From NCBI RefSeq assembly GCF_012767755.2, contig NZ_AP023189.1, positions 744,001 to 808,000 of the forward strand: a stretch of DNA of 64,000 nt, read 5' to 3'. Below the pieces are notes generated by a model, which searched no databases, was not told the origin of the DNA, and saw only the letters and a program-made list of their open reading frames with translations. Source of the DNA: Pseudomonas tohonis (GTDB lineage: Bacteria; Pseudomonadota; Gammaproteobacteria; Pseudomonadales; Pseudomonadaceae). Positions 33,645-43,710 of this stretch are shown here, piece after piece (position 1 is the first letter of the stretch; the number at the start of each line of letters is the position of its first letter). The translations under genes were made by a program, and so were the position numbers.

Positions 33645-34607
33645 ATGGAACACGCCTTCGACAACGACCAGGCCATCACCCGGCCGAGCCTGCTGGGCAC
33701 GGCCGCCGAGGCCACCTACGCCGGCATCACCAGCTTCATGCGCCGGCGCTACAGCCGCGACCTCACCGGCGTCGACCTGGTGGTGAGCGGGGTGCCCTTC
33801 GACACCGCCACCACCAACCGCCCCGGCAGCCGCTTCGGGCCGCGCGCCATCCGCGCCGCCTCGGTGCAGATGGCCTGGGCGCGGCACTTCCCCTGGGAGT
33901 TCGACCCCTTCGACCACCTGGCGGTGATCGACTACGGCGACTGCGCCTTCGACCACGGCACGCCGCAGCACACGCCGGAGGCGATCCAGGCCCACGCCGC
34001 GCACATCCTCGAGGCCGGCGCGGCGATGCTCACCCTGGGCGGCGATCACTTCATCAGCTACCCGCTGCTCAAGGCCCATGCGGCCAAGCACGGGCCGCTG
34101 TCGCTGATCCACTTCGACGCCCACAGCGACACCTGGCCGGACGAAGAGGGCCAGCGCATCGACCACGGGACGATGTTCTTCCACGCCGCCCGCGAGGGCC
34201 TGGTGGACCCGGCGCGCTCGGTGCAGATCGGCCTGCGCACCACCAACGACGACGTGATGGGCTTCCAGGTGCTGGACGCCCGCGAGGTGCACCGCCATAC
34301 GCCGGAGCAGATCGCCGAGCGCATCCGCGAGCGGGTGGGGGACAACCCGGTGTACCTGACCTTCGACATCGACTGCCTCGACCCGGCCTTCGCCCCCGGC
34401 ACCGGCACCCCCGTTTGCGGCGGGCTCTCCAGCCACCAGGCGCTGGAAATCCTCCGCGGCCTGCGTGGCATCAACCTGGTGGGCATGGACGTGGTGGAAG
34501 TGGCGCCGCCCTACGACAACGCCGAGGTCACCGCCCTGGCCGGCGCGACCCTGGCGATGGAAATGATCTGCCTGTATGCCGCGCGGCATAAGTTGGGGGA
34601 GCGGTAG
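33645..34607 (+). CDS. speB: Agmatinase / ureohydrolase family (320 aa)
   Basis: A ureohydrolase that releases urea. The binuclear Mn site is complete: GGDHF, DAHSDT and DIDCLDPAFAPGTGTP. Long blocks match E. coli SpeB, for example FDHGTMFYHAAREGL-like, VYLTFDIDCLDPAFAPGTGTPV and NLVGMDVVEVAPPYD, so agmatine to putrescine plus urea is the best call. A guanidinobutyrase role cannot be excluded, since related enzymes differ by few residues. It shares an operon with the binding protein and lies next to the glutamylpolyamine genes that would use the putrescine. Confidence 0.88.
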   Translation: MEHAFDNDQAITRPSLLGTAAEATYAGITSFMRRRYSRDLTGVDLVVSGVPFDTATTNRPGSRFGPRAIRAASVQMAWARHFPWEFDPFDHLAVIDYGDCAFDHGTPQHTPEAIQAHAAHILEAGAAMLTLGGDHFISYPLLKAHAAKHGPLSLIHFDAHSDTWPDEEGQRIDHGTMFFHAAREGLVDPARSVQIGLRTTNDDVMGFQVLDAREVHRHTPEQIAERIRERVGDNPVYLTFDIDCLDPAFAPGTGTPVCGGLSSHQALEILRGLRGINLVGMDVVEVAPPYDNAEVTALAGATLAMEMICLYAARHKLGER

Positions 34608-34623
34608 GCGCGGCTCTGTGGAA

Positions 34624-34887
34624 GCGAGTTCATTCCCGAACGAGGTGAAGCACGAGCATCGCGGCTGAAGCCGCTCCCACGGGGCAGGCCCATCTGTAGC
34701 CCGGACTTCAGGGTGTAGGGTGGACAACGCTTCATCGGTCCACCATATGGGCTCGCGGCGAACACCATTGGTGGATGGAAAAAGCGCCATCCACCCTACG
34801 CCCCGACTGGCGACACGCCGGTCCGTGGGAGCGAATTCATTCGCGAACGAGGTGAAGCACGAGCATCGCGGCTGAAGCCGCTCCCAC
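34624..34887. repeat. Composite of dispersed repeats in the 34608-34911 gap
   Basis: A 57-bp unit at 34624-34680 (GCGAGTTCATTCCCGAACG...GAAGCCGCTCCCAC) recurs at 34831-34887 (offset 207), with few differences. Between them lie a GTAGGGTGGACAACG element near 34714 and the inverted GGTGGATGG hairpin at 34770-34800. Each unit ends in GCGGCTGAAGCCGC, a perfect palindrome. Nothing coding is seen. Confidence 0.85.
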
Positions 34888-34911
34888 AGGGTGGGCTACG
34901 GGATGCACCTG

Positions 34912-34944
34912 AAAAAAAAACACGGGCCCAAGGGTGGGCCCGTG
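34912..34944 (-). terminator. Strong terminator of the CoA-transferase operon
   Basis: On the - strand, a perfect 10-bp stem (CACGGGCCCA / TGGGCCCGTG) with a 4-base loop is followed by nine T (A run at 34912-34920 on +). Confidence 0.93.
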
Positions 34945-34947
34945 GTT

Positions 34948-36510
34948 TCACGCATAACCGTCGATCATGGCGCGCAGGCCCAGGCGGGGCTCCTGGAACA
35001 GCCGCGCGTCCATCAGCCGGGGTTGGTCGACGATGGGGCGGAAGTCCATGCGGGCAAGAATGTCCCGCTCGATATCCACCCCCGGCGCGACCTCGATCAG
35101 CTCCAGGCCCTCGGTGGTGAGGCGGAACACGCAGCGCTCGGTCACGTAGAGCACCGGCTTGCCGGCTTCGGCGGCGAGGCGGCCGGCGAAGGTGCGGTGC
35201 TCCACCTCGCGGACGAACTTGCGCAGTTCGCCGTCCTGCACGATGCGCAGGGCGCCGTTTTCGATGCGGATGTCCTGCGGGCCGGCGCTGAAGGTGCCGA
35301 CGAAGACCACCGCCTTGGCGTTCTGGCTGATGTTGATGAAGCCCCCGGCGCCGGCCAGGCGCGTGCCGAACTTCGACACGTTGAGGTTGCCCGCCGCATC
35401 CGCCTGGGCCAGGCCGAGGAAGGCGAGGTCCAGGCCGCCGCCGTCGTAGAAGTCGAACTGGTAGGGCTGGTCGATCAGCGCGCTGTGGTTGCAGGCCGCG
35501 CCGAAGTCCAGGCCCGAGGCCGGCACGCCGCCGATCACGCCGGGTTCGGCGGTGAGGGTGAGCAGGTCGATCACCCCTTCTTCCGCCGCCACCGCCGCCA
35601 CGCCTTCGGGCATGCCGATGCCCAGGTTCACCACCGCGCCGGGCTTGAGTTCCAGCGCCGCGCGGCGGGCGATGAGCTTGCGCAGGTCCAGCGGCATCGG
35701 CGGCAGGCTGCCTTCGGGCACCCGCACCTCGGCGGCGAAGGCCGGGTTGTAGGCGGTGGCGAAGGTCTGCTGGTGGTGCTCCGGCGAGGCGACCACCACG
35801 CAGTCGACGAGGATGCCGGGGATCTTCACCTGGCGCGGGTTGAGCGAGCCTCGGGCGACCACCCGTTCCACCTGGGCGATCACCAGCCCGCCGGAATTGC
35901 GCGCGGCCATGGCGATGGCCAGGCTCTCGATGGTCAGCGCCTCGCGCTCCATGGTCAGGTTGCCGTCCTCGTCGGCGCTGGTGGCGCGCACCACCCCGAC
36001 GTGGATGGGGAAGGTCTTGTAGAAGAGGTAGTCCTCGCCGTCGAGGGGCATGCGCCGCACCAGCTCCTCGGTGGTGCGGGCATTGAGCTTGCCGCCGCCG
36101 TGCTCGGGGTCGACGAAGGTGCCGAGACCCACCCGCGACAGCTGCCCCGGCTTGCCGGCGGCGATGTCGCGGAACAGCTGGGAGATCACCCCCTGGGGCA
36201 GGTTGTAGGCCTCGATGCGGTTCTCCACCGCCAGCTTCTGCAGCCCCGGCACCAGGCCCCAGTGGCCGCCGATCACGCGGCGCACCAGCCCTTCGTGGGC
36301 CAGGTGGTTGAGGCCCCGGCCCTTGCCGTCGCCCTGGCCGGCGGCGTAGACCAGCGTCAGGTCGCGCGGCGCCTGCTCGGCCTGGAAGCGTTGCTCCAGG
36401 GCGATGGCGATGGCCTCGGCGAAACCGATGCCGACGAAGCCGCCGGTGGCCAGGTGGGCGTTGTCGGGGATACGCGCCACCGCCTCGGCGGCGCTCATCA
36501 CTTTGCTCAT
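34948..36510 (-). CDS. Acyl-CoA:acetate/3-ketoacid CoA-transferase, fused alpha-beta (520 aa)
   Basis: A single-chain family I CoA-transferase of the YdiF/propionate-CoA-transferase type. The N-terminal half has [24 protein letters not shown]. The C-terminal half has [18 protein letters not shown] and the [19 protein letters not shown] block that carries the likely nucleophilic Glu. It moves CoA between short carboxylates and acyl-CoAs. The start at 36510 has GAGG upstream. It follows the GntP permease by 44 bp in one operon under a sigma-54 promoter. The set resembles the 3-hydroxybutyrate locus (PA2004-PA2005 style), but no bdhA is present here, so the acid is unknown. Confidence 0.92.
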   Translation of the reverse strand: MSKVMSAAEAVARIPDNAHLATGGFVGIGFAEAIAIALEQRFQAEQAPRDLTLVYAAGQGDGKGRGLNHLAHEGLVRRVIGGHWGLVPGLQKLAVENRIEAYNLPQGVISQLFRDIAAGKPGQLSRVGLGTFVDPEHGGGKLNARTTEELVRRMPLDGEDYLFYKTFPIHVGVVRATSADEDGNLTMEREALTIESLAIAMAARNSGGLVIAQVERVVARGSLNPRQVKIPGILVDCVVVASPEHHQQTFATAYNPAFAAEVRVPEGSLPPMPLDLRKLIARRAALELKPGAVVNLGIGMPEGVAAVAAEEGVIDLLTLTAEPGVIGGVPASGLDFGAACNHSALIDQPYQFDFYDGGGLDLAFLGLAQADAAGNLNVSKFGTRLAGAGGFINISQNAKAVVFVGTFSAGPQDIRIENGALRIVQDGELRKFVREVEHRTFAGRLAAEAGKPVLYVTERCVFRLTTEGLELIEVAPGVDIERDILARMDFRPIVDQPRLMDARLFQEPRLGLRAMIDGYA

Positions 36511-36554
36511 GTCGTACCTCGAGCGTGGAATTGGGGGCTGCCTGCTTCTACTCA

Positions 36555-37940
36555 TCAGAAGCTGCCGAACAGGCTGCCGAGGGTGATCACCACCACCAGG
36601 GCAGCGAGGGGGAAGATCACCGTGTTCATGAAGATGAATCGGTAGGAATCGCGGTGGGTCAGCTTGCAGATGGCCAGCAGCGAGATCACCGCGCCGTTGT
36701 GGGGCAGGGTGTCCATGCAGCCGGAGGCCATGGCGGCGACCCGGTGCAGCAGCTCGGGGCTGATGCCGGCGGCGTTGGCCATCTCCAGGTACTGCGCGCC
36801 GAGGGTCTTGAGGGCGATGGACATGCCGCCGGAGGCGGAGCCGGTGATGCCGGCGAGGATGTTCACCGCCACCGCCTCGGACACCAGCGGGTTGCCCGGC
36901 ACGCTCAGCACCAGGTCGCGGATCACCACGAAGCCGGCGAGGGAGGCGATCACCGTGCCGTAGCCCACCTCGGAGGCGGTGTTGAGGATCGGCAGCATGG
37001 AGCCGAAGGTGCCGTCGTTGAGGCTCTGCTTCAGGTCCGCCCAGCGCCGCCAGTGCAGGCCGATGAGCAGCAGCACCGCCGCGCCGAGGGCGACGATGAT
37101 CGACCAGATGCCGATCACCGACTTGGCGTCCTGCAGGCCGCCGAATTCGGGCTTGGCCAGGTAGCTGGTGTCGAGGTTGGGCAGCACCTGCTTGGCCATC
37201 AGGAAGTTCAGCGCGATCACCAGCAGGATTGGCAGCAGCGCCAGCCAGAAGCCGGTCACCGGCAGGCCGCTCTGCTCGGCGGGGTCGTCCTTGTGGCTGC
37301 CGTAGCCTTCGCCGGCGGCCATCAGCTTGCGGGCCTGGGCGGCGAGCCACCAGCTGCCGAGGCCGAGCATGATCAGCCCGCCGATCAGCCCGAGGATGGG
37401 CGCGGCGAAGGCGTCGGTGCCGAAGAAGGGGCTGGGGATGGCGTTCTGGATCGCCGGGGTGCCGGGCAGGGCGGTCATGGTGAAGGTGAAGGCGCCCAGG
37501 GCGATGGCGCCGGGCAGCAACCGCTTGGGAATGCCCGCCTCGCGGAACAGCGCGGTGCCGATGGGGTACACGGCGAAGGCCACCACGAACAGCGACACGC
37601 CGCCGTAGGTCAGCAACCCACAGGCCAGCACGATGGCGAGGATGGCCCGCTCGCGCCCCAGCCGCGTGACGATGCCCTGGGCGATGGCGCGGGCCGAGCC
37701 GGAGTCGTCCATCAACTTGCCGAAGATGGCGCCGAGCAAAAACAGCGGGAAGAACTGGATCAGGTAGCCGCCCAGGGACTTCATGAACACCTGGGTGTAG
37801 GTGGGCAGCATCAACGCCGCATCACCGGCGAACAGCACCGCCAGCAGCGCCATCAGCGGCGCCAGGATCAACACGTTGTAGCCGCGGTAGGCCAGGAACA
37901 TCAGCAGTGCGAGGGACAGCAGGATTCCGAGGGTACCCAT
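36555..37940 (-). CDS. GntP-family proton/carboxylate symporter (461 aa)
   Basis: A membrane transporter with about 12-13 spans. GntP features are [49 protein letters not shown], and the C-terminal [36 protein letters not shown] with [19 protein letters not shown]. Related proteins carry 3-hydroxybutyrate, gluconate or other hydroxy acids. The start at 37940 has AGGA upstream. It is the first gene of the sigma-54 operon. The substrate is probably a short hydroxy or keto acid activated by the CoA-transferase. Confidence 0.92.
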   Translation of the reverse strand: MGTLGILLSLALLMFLAYRGYNVLILAPLMALLAVLFAGDAALMLPTYTQVFMKSLGGYLIQFFPLFLLGAIFGKLMDDSGSARAIAQGIVTRLGRERAILAIVLACGLLTYGGVSLFVVAFAVYPIGTALFREAGIPKRLLPGAIALGAFTFTMTALPGTPAIQNAIPSPFFGTDAFAAPILGLIGGLIMLGLGSWWLAAQARKLMAAGEGYGSHKDDPAEQSGLPVTGFWLALLPILLVIALNFLMAKQVLPNLDTSYLAKPEFGGLQDAKSVIGIWSIIVALGAAVLLLIGLHWRRWADLKQSLNDGTFGSMLPILNTASEVGYGTVIASLAGFVVIRDLVLSVPGNPLVSEAVAVNILAGITGSASGGMSIALKTLGAQYLEMANAAGISPELLHRVAAMASGCMDTLPHNGAVISLLAICKLTHRDSYRFIFMNTVIFPLAALVVVITLGSLFGSF

Positions 37941-38012
37941 GGGATTTCCTTCTTGTTGTTGTTTTGAACCGCCGCAGCGGCCGGGCCTGGGTCGGCCCTT
38001 TGCCGGTATAGA

Positions 38013-38027
38013 GCGAAAGCTGTGCCA
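38013..38027 (-). promoter_or_regulatory. Sigma-54 (RpoN) -24/-12 promoter of the GntP-CoA-transferase operon
   Basis: On the - strand, TGGCAC-AGCTT-TCGC matches TGGCACG-N4-TTGC except one base in the -12 block and the G after TGGCAC. GG and GC are exactly spaced. The leader to the start at 37940 would be about 60 nt. Confidence 0.85.
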
Positions 38028-38106
38028 GGTGGGCTGAAAAGCCCTGGGGAAGGCGCTGGTACTGGGTTTGAGCCATTGGCGGGAAGGAGAACGCAGCGGT
38101 TCAGGC

Positions 38107-38173
38107 GTCCAAATAATTGGACTGTGTCCTGATTGTTGGACGTTCATTTCGAGCGATGTCCAAAAATATGGAC
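38107..38173. promoter_or_regulatory. Three GTCC-N8-GGAC enhancer sites
   Basis: Three 16-bp palindromes with the pattern GTCC-N8-GGAC at 38107-38122, 38126-38141 and 38158-38173 (centres 19 and 32 bp apart). They lie about 80-150 bp upstream of the sigma-54 promoter, the standard place for activator binding sites. The adjacent EBP gene at 38435 is the expected binder. Confidence 0.8.
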
Positions 38174-38206
38174 ATTCCACAACCCGAGCGCGAGGCCTCC
38201 GGGCTG

Positions 38207-38400
38207 TAGGGTGGATGGCGCTTTTCCCATCCACCAACGCACCCACTCCCAAACGCCATGGCCGCAGGGAAAATGCACGCCCTGCCCAGCGACCAACCCC
38301 GCCCGCGTGGATCGATGAAGCGCGATCCACCCTACGCCGCCTGTGCGTTCCGTGGGGTGGATGCCACTTCCATCCACCGACGTGCCGGCCCGTAGCCCGG
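38207..38400. repeat. REP-like elements between the enhancer sites and the activator gene
   Basis: GGTGGATGG...CCATCCACC at 38210-38235 repeats the 31416 element. A GTGGATCGATGAAGCGCGATCCACC variant near 38308 and a CCCGGGCTTCAGCCCGGG palindrome near 38396 follow. No gene is evident in 38174-38434. Confidence 0.7.
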
Positions 38401-38434
38401 GCTTCAGCCCGGGGAAACGCGCCCGCAGGCCCGG

Positions 38435-39895
<1,461 letters not shown>

Positions 39896-40023
39896 GGGCG
39901 GTCGGGTCCGGAGGGGCGGGAGCGACGGATTATGGGCGGGGCGCCGAAACATCGGCAAGGAACCCTTTGCGCTCGCCGGCAGTCGATCAGGAGTAGACGA
40001 ATTTCCCTACAAGGAGCTTTTGC

Positions 40024-40182
40024 ATGGACCTGATCCGCATCCTCATCGCCATCATCCTGCCGCCGCTGGGCGTGTTCCTGCAGGTGGGTTTCGGCGGCGC
40101 CTTCTGGCTGAACATCCTCCTCACCCTGCTGGGCTACATCCCCGGCATCGTGCATGCGGTGTACATCATCGCCAAGCGCTAG
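40024..40182 (+). CDS. YqaE/Pmp3-family small membrane protein (52 aa)
   Basis: A 52-residue two-span peptide, MDLIRILIAIILPPLGVFLQ, then GGAFWLNILLTLLGYIPGIVHAVYII. This matches the UPF0057/Pmp3 family: two helices with the PPLGVxL and LGYxPGxxHAxYI blocks. It is linked to stress or membrane-potential tolerance in other organisms. AAGGAG is 8 bases upstream of the start. It is an orphan, divergent from the sigma-54 activator, with 128 bp between. Confidence 0.93.
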   Translation: MDLIRILIAIILPPLGVFLQVGFGGAFWLNILLTLLGYIPGIVHAVYIIAKR

Positions 40183-40274
40183 CCGACTGGTGAAAAACTG
40201 ACTGCGTTGCCGCTGCTGCGCTTCTAGACACGCTGCTCAAGGGAACGGGGACGCCATGCGTCCCCGAATCCGTT

Positions 40275-40745
40275 CTATTGCAGCGTGGCCCGTTCGCCGC
40301 CTTCGAACAGCTCCGCCACATCCTTCACCCGCACCCATTGGCGGCCCTGCCACTCCATGACGCTGAACTCCCTGCCCTGCCAGGTCACCCGGCGCTGGCG
40401 GGGCAGGTGCGGCGTGGCCTGGGAGCGCAAGGCGGGGATCACCTCGCCGGTGATCCACTGGCGCAGGCCACGGTGCTCGGGGTGATAGAAGTTGACCTTG
40501 AGCAGCTCGCAGACGGCGCTCTCGCTGATCAGCAACAGGGTTTCCACCGCGCCCTGGTGGTTCTCCACGCGCTCGTTGCGCCACTGGTCCGGGTCCAGCT
40601 TGCGGGTCAGCTTGTCGTCGATATGGCGGTTGGTGAGCGGGCCGAGGTCGCCGGCGACGACCCAGGCCTGGTCGTCGATGAGCAGCGCGCGTAATGCGCG
40701 GTGGTGGCGGTGGAAGACGCTGGGAACGAAATAGTCGTGGGACAT
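40275..40745 (-). CDS. BRO-N domain protein, phage antirepressor-like (156 aa)
   Basis: The protein (MSHDYFVPSVFHRHHRALRALLIDDQAWVVAGDLGPLTNRHIDDKL) shows the BRO-N/Bro-like N-terminal DNA-binding fold. The core includes QGAVETLLLISESAVCELLKVNFYHPEHRGLRQWITGEVIPALR, a pattern seen in phage antirepressors (VxxHxxxPALR-like tail). The start at 40745 has GGAG upstream. In phages such proteins relieve repression. Here it is an isolated chromosomal copy with a structured leader at 40801-40875. It could be a phage remnant or a host regulator. Confidence 0.82.
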   Translation of the reverse strand: MSHDYFVPSVFHRHHRALRALLIDDQAWVVAGDLGPLTNRHIDDKLTRKLDPDQWRNERVENHQGAVETLLLISESAVCELLKVNFYHPEHRGLRQWITGEVIPALRSQATPHLPRQRRVTWQGREFSVMEWQGRQWVRVKDVAELFEGGERATLQ

Positions 40746-40800
40746 GATGAGACTCCTTCCTTGCAGGGGAGCCGCCACCTGATCCTGGTTGCGTGAGGGT

Positions 40801-40875
40801 GGCGGACCGTACGAGGTGTGGAATACCGGCTCACGGAAAGCCCGGTGGGCATGTGCCCCCCTCGCACGGTCCGCC
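40801..40875 (-). promoter_or_regulatory. Long inverted repeat in the BRO-N leader
   Basis: GGCGGACCGTACGAGG at the left and CCTCGCACGGTCCGCC at the right (40801-40816 and 40860-40875) pair 15 of 16 positions across a 43-bp spacer. The element lies 55 bp upstream of the BRO-N start. It could be an operator pair, a structured 5' leader, or a trace of an element boundary. The rest of the 40746-41263 gap has no gene I can support; base composition becomes AT-richer after about 41050. Confidence 0.6.
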
Positions 40876-41263
40876 ATAGACAGCCAAGGCAGTCGGACGC
40901 TATTGCTGTCCGCATACCTTGCTATGGCGTGGGTGCTGCTTCCGTCAGTTCGGGATTCCACTCCCGGTCGCAGCCAGTGCTGCGACGGGGGGAGACGCTA
41001 CGAGCCGACCCTGTAGGACGGCAATGCCTGTAATGGGTAGGAATTGTCGGAGGAAGAGTTGCATCAAAGAAGTTGCCTTACAGAAATGGAGGTCGGGCAG
41101 AAACAAAAGTTCCAGATTCACGACGCGAACCCAATTAAGGCATATAAGTTAGAATTATTTACTAATTAACTGAAGAACTGCCAAATGCCCCAGGAAGCAA
41201 AGCCGCGATTGCGAGTGCTAGTATCGCAATGCGGCTAATGGGGCAACGATAAATTGATTTCGA

Positions 41264-43216
41264 TCACTCCTCTCCGTACCAATGCTTGGGAATAAGTGCA
41301 GCATCCCCGCGCCATTTTTCATCCGCAATAGCTGACTGGTACCAGTCTTCCTCAATATCGGCATGGTCGGTAACAATCACCTGAAGATCTGGCCCTAGCT
41401 CTTCTTCGACAACCTTGAAAAGCCATTCAAACATCTTCTTAACTGCTTTGCGATCTTCGTCTTTCTCAATCTCATTAATATTCCCAGTTACAGCCTTGTC
41501 AGACGGGAAATACACCTGCGTAGGCTGGTCAAAGAAGATGAATCTGCCGACAGGGCGTTTCTCTTTTATGAACCATTTGGCCAGTGCAAGATATGCCACC
41601 AAGTGATAACCCACCCAGTTTTCACCGCTACCCATACGATGAAGCGGTGTTCTGCCGTGAGGGGTTTCGGCCACGACAGTGAGCTTGGATATATCAAGAC
41701 GAATAGGGTGTTCTGAGTGTTCGAGCCCCAGCTCTCTTGCCCACCGCGTCATATCCTCGCTAATGATGCTGATTTGAGCGTCCAGTCTCTCTTTGAGAGC
41801 GTCAGGGTTAAGTTTTTCTTCAAGATCATCAATCTGCGGATCAATCGAAGCGATTTGCTTCTTGATCGGTCCAGTATCATCTGACCAATTGATGCCATCT
41901 AAATAAAGCGATACGCGTCCGGCGATTCTGGATTTCAAAAGATTTCTATCTTGCAAGCCCTCTGAGGATGCATCTTTCAACCTGATCTGGTCGATACTGT
42001 CGCGCGTCTTTTTGATCTTATCAGCCAGATCAGTCTGCTCTTCGATCAAGCTATGAATATAACTCGTGATCCGTGGTCGGTTTCGCTCGACGCCGTCGAG
42101 CTTATGCGCCAGATCGGCAATAGCTTGTTGAATAATGCCCTCGGCACCATCACGAGCTTCATGCTGTGACTCGCAAATCGGACAGAGATGCTCGGCGGCG
42201 AGTGCCTTCTTGAATAGGCCAATAGACTGCAGTCTTAAACTCTGTTCACCAGCTTCGTTTTCGAAACCGGTTTCGGAGCTCGCGAATTCATTTGCGGCAT
42301 TCAGTTTGAACCGTACCTCGCGCTTTTGCTGCTGGAAGCGCTGATACTCGCGCTCCAATGCAGGCAGGGGGTCGTCTGTGTTGTCTTCAGTTGGAACCTG
42401 CGGCGGCACCCAATTGCTGATGCGCGATAGGCTGGCAAGAAGGTCCCTCTCATTGGGTATGAGATTTTCATCTATATAAAGGCCTGCGTTAGCAGCTTCT
42501 GCGAGCAGGGCATAGCCTTTATGAAGTCCATCCCCTTTTAGGGATTCAAGTTCATACAGTCTCTTGGTGAGACGTGTTTTTTCTTGCTTCAAGCTCCGCA
42601 AGGCGGCGAGATCCTTCAAACGGTCATCTTCAGCAGCACCCAAGAAATATGGGATAGTGTCTTTAATTGCTTGGGGAATATGTGGCTCTGATTGCCTATG
42701 GAACAGTATTTTCTTGGCGGCAATTTCATCCTGGCTCTGAAAAAGATAGTACCTCGAGTGCTTAAAATTAATGGAGATTGAGTGGCGCGTCTGGCCTTCG
42801 GGTATTTCTGTTTCCTGCTCCGGAACGCCAAGTTTATCTGTTAGGAAGTTAACGATACTGTCAATGTTTGTAGATGCTCTGAGTTCCGATTTGTTAGGGG
42901 TTCTAATTTCTTTTTCAATAATCATGTGTGACGTGCTGTTAGAGTTAAAGCCGGGCAATGGAGCTGCGCGGGCAATAAAAACTTGTGTGTCCTGAAATTG
43001 AAGAAGAATGGCGTACCAATCGACTGTTTTTCTAATTAAGCCCTCTGCCACGCTGCACTCATTGGAACCGAGGCAATACTCCACAATCTCCAGTAGGGAT
43101 GATTTCCCTTTCTTGGAAGCTCCCGTGATGATATTGACGCGCGATGGATTGAATTTTACATCCCGGCGCTCTCCATTTTTGCCATAGACGGATATTTGTA
43201 GAATTTGCATAGTCAT
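41264..43216 (-). CDS. ABC-3C ATPase component, DUF3732 SMC/Rad50-like (650 aa)
   Basis: An SMC-like ABC ATPase. Walker A is GASKKGKSS at residues 32-40. A central Rad50-type zinc hook or Zn-knuckle candidate LCPICE is near 344. Coiled-coil stretches lie to either side. A signature-like RMGSGENWVGYH is near 530, and Walker B FIFFDQPTQVYFP near 559. The order and wording (NIITGASKKGKSSLLEIVEYCLG, QVYFPSD) match DUF3732, the ATPase of ABC-three-component systems proposed to act in biological conflict. The ATG at 43216 overlaps the middle-component stop. Codon use is far AT-richer than the flanks. Last gene of a three-gene operon. Confidence 0.9.
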   Translation of the reverse strand: MTMQILQISVYGKNGERRDVKFNPSRVNIITGASKKGKSSLLEIVEYCLGSNECSVAEGLIRKTVDWYAILLQFQDTQVFIARAAPLPGFNSNSTSHMIIEKEIRTPNKSELRASTNIDSIVNFLTDKLGVPEQETEIPEGQTRHSISINFKHSRYYLFQSQDEIAAKKILFHRQSEPHIPQAIKDTIPYFLGAAEDDRLKDLAALRSLKQEKTRLTKRLYELESLKGDGLHKGYALLAEAANAGLYIDENLIPNERDLLASLSRISNWVPPQVPTEDNTDDPLPALEREYQRFQQQKREVRFKLNAANEFASSETGFENEAGEQSLRLQSIGLFKKALAAEHLCPICESQHEARDGAEGIIQQAIADLAHKLDGVERNRPRITSYIHSLIEEQTDLADKIKKTRDSIDQIRLKDASSEGLQDRNLLKSRIAGRVSLYLDGINWSDDTGPIKKQIASIDPQIDDLEEKLNPDALKERLDAQISIISEDMTRWARELGLEHSEHPIRLDISKLTVVAETPHGRTPLHRMGSGENWVGYHLVAYLALAKWFIKEKRPVGRFIFFDQPTQVYFPSDKAVTGNINEIEKDEDRKAVKKMFEWLFKVVEEELGPDLQVIVTDHADIEEDWYQSAIADEKWRGDAALIPKHWYGEE

Positions 43217-43710
43217 GGTCTGATTCCTAATTGCGCATAAATTGTTTCAACGGTCGAGGAATGGGCAAACCATTTTCCTACAAAGCTTGCAGCATGAAGA
43301 GCTTGCTTCATACTCTTGCTTTTGTTGAACAGGCTGGGCGCTTTAGATAGCTCATCGTTAATGATGAGATAGTGTGCATGTTCCGATAGCTGAATAATTT
43401 TTCGATCCAGCAAAAACAATAAGGCGGCGCTGGCAATAGGAATACAGGCTGAGGCCATTTTTGAAAAGTCAGATAACTCGCCCCCCTGTTCAGAAACCCA
43501 TGAAGCTATGGGTGTTCTATAGGTTGCTGGCAAACTGTCCGCAATATGTGGAGATAAAGCCATTGGGAGTATGACGTAGGGTAGTGCGCAGTGCATTCCT
43601 TGAGTATTAATTTCACTGCAGGCACGCAATGATGCGAGGAGGAGAAAGCCGGCATAGGCTGGATTGTAAAGATTAATTTCTTCTTGAGTCAGGATATCTC
43701 TCAAAGGCAT
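43213..43710 (-). CDS. ABC-3C middle component (165 aa)
   Basis: A small helical protein beginning MPLRDILTQEEINLYNPAYAGFLLLASLRAC. The (E)xxLYNPA(F/Y)xxxLL start and the body (PYVILPMALSPHIADSLPATYRTPIASW) match the middle components that sit between the CTD protein and the DUF3732 ATPase in ABC-3C operons. No enzymatic motif is visible; it probably bridges the effector and ATPase. Its start overlaps the upstream stop by one base, and its stop overlaps the ATPase start. Confidence 0.82.
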   Translation of the reverse strand: MPLRDILTQEEINLYNPAYAGFLLLASLRACSEINTQGMHCALPYVILPMALSPHIADSLPATYRTPIASWVSEQGGELSDFSKMASACIPIASAALLFLLDRKIIQLSEHAHYLIINDELSKAPSLFNKSKSMKQALHAASFVGKWFAHSSTVETIYAQLGIRP

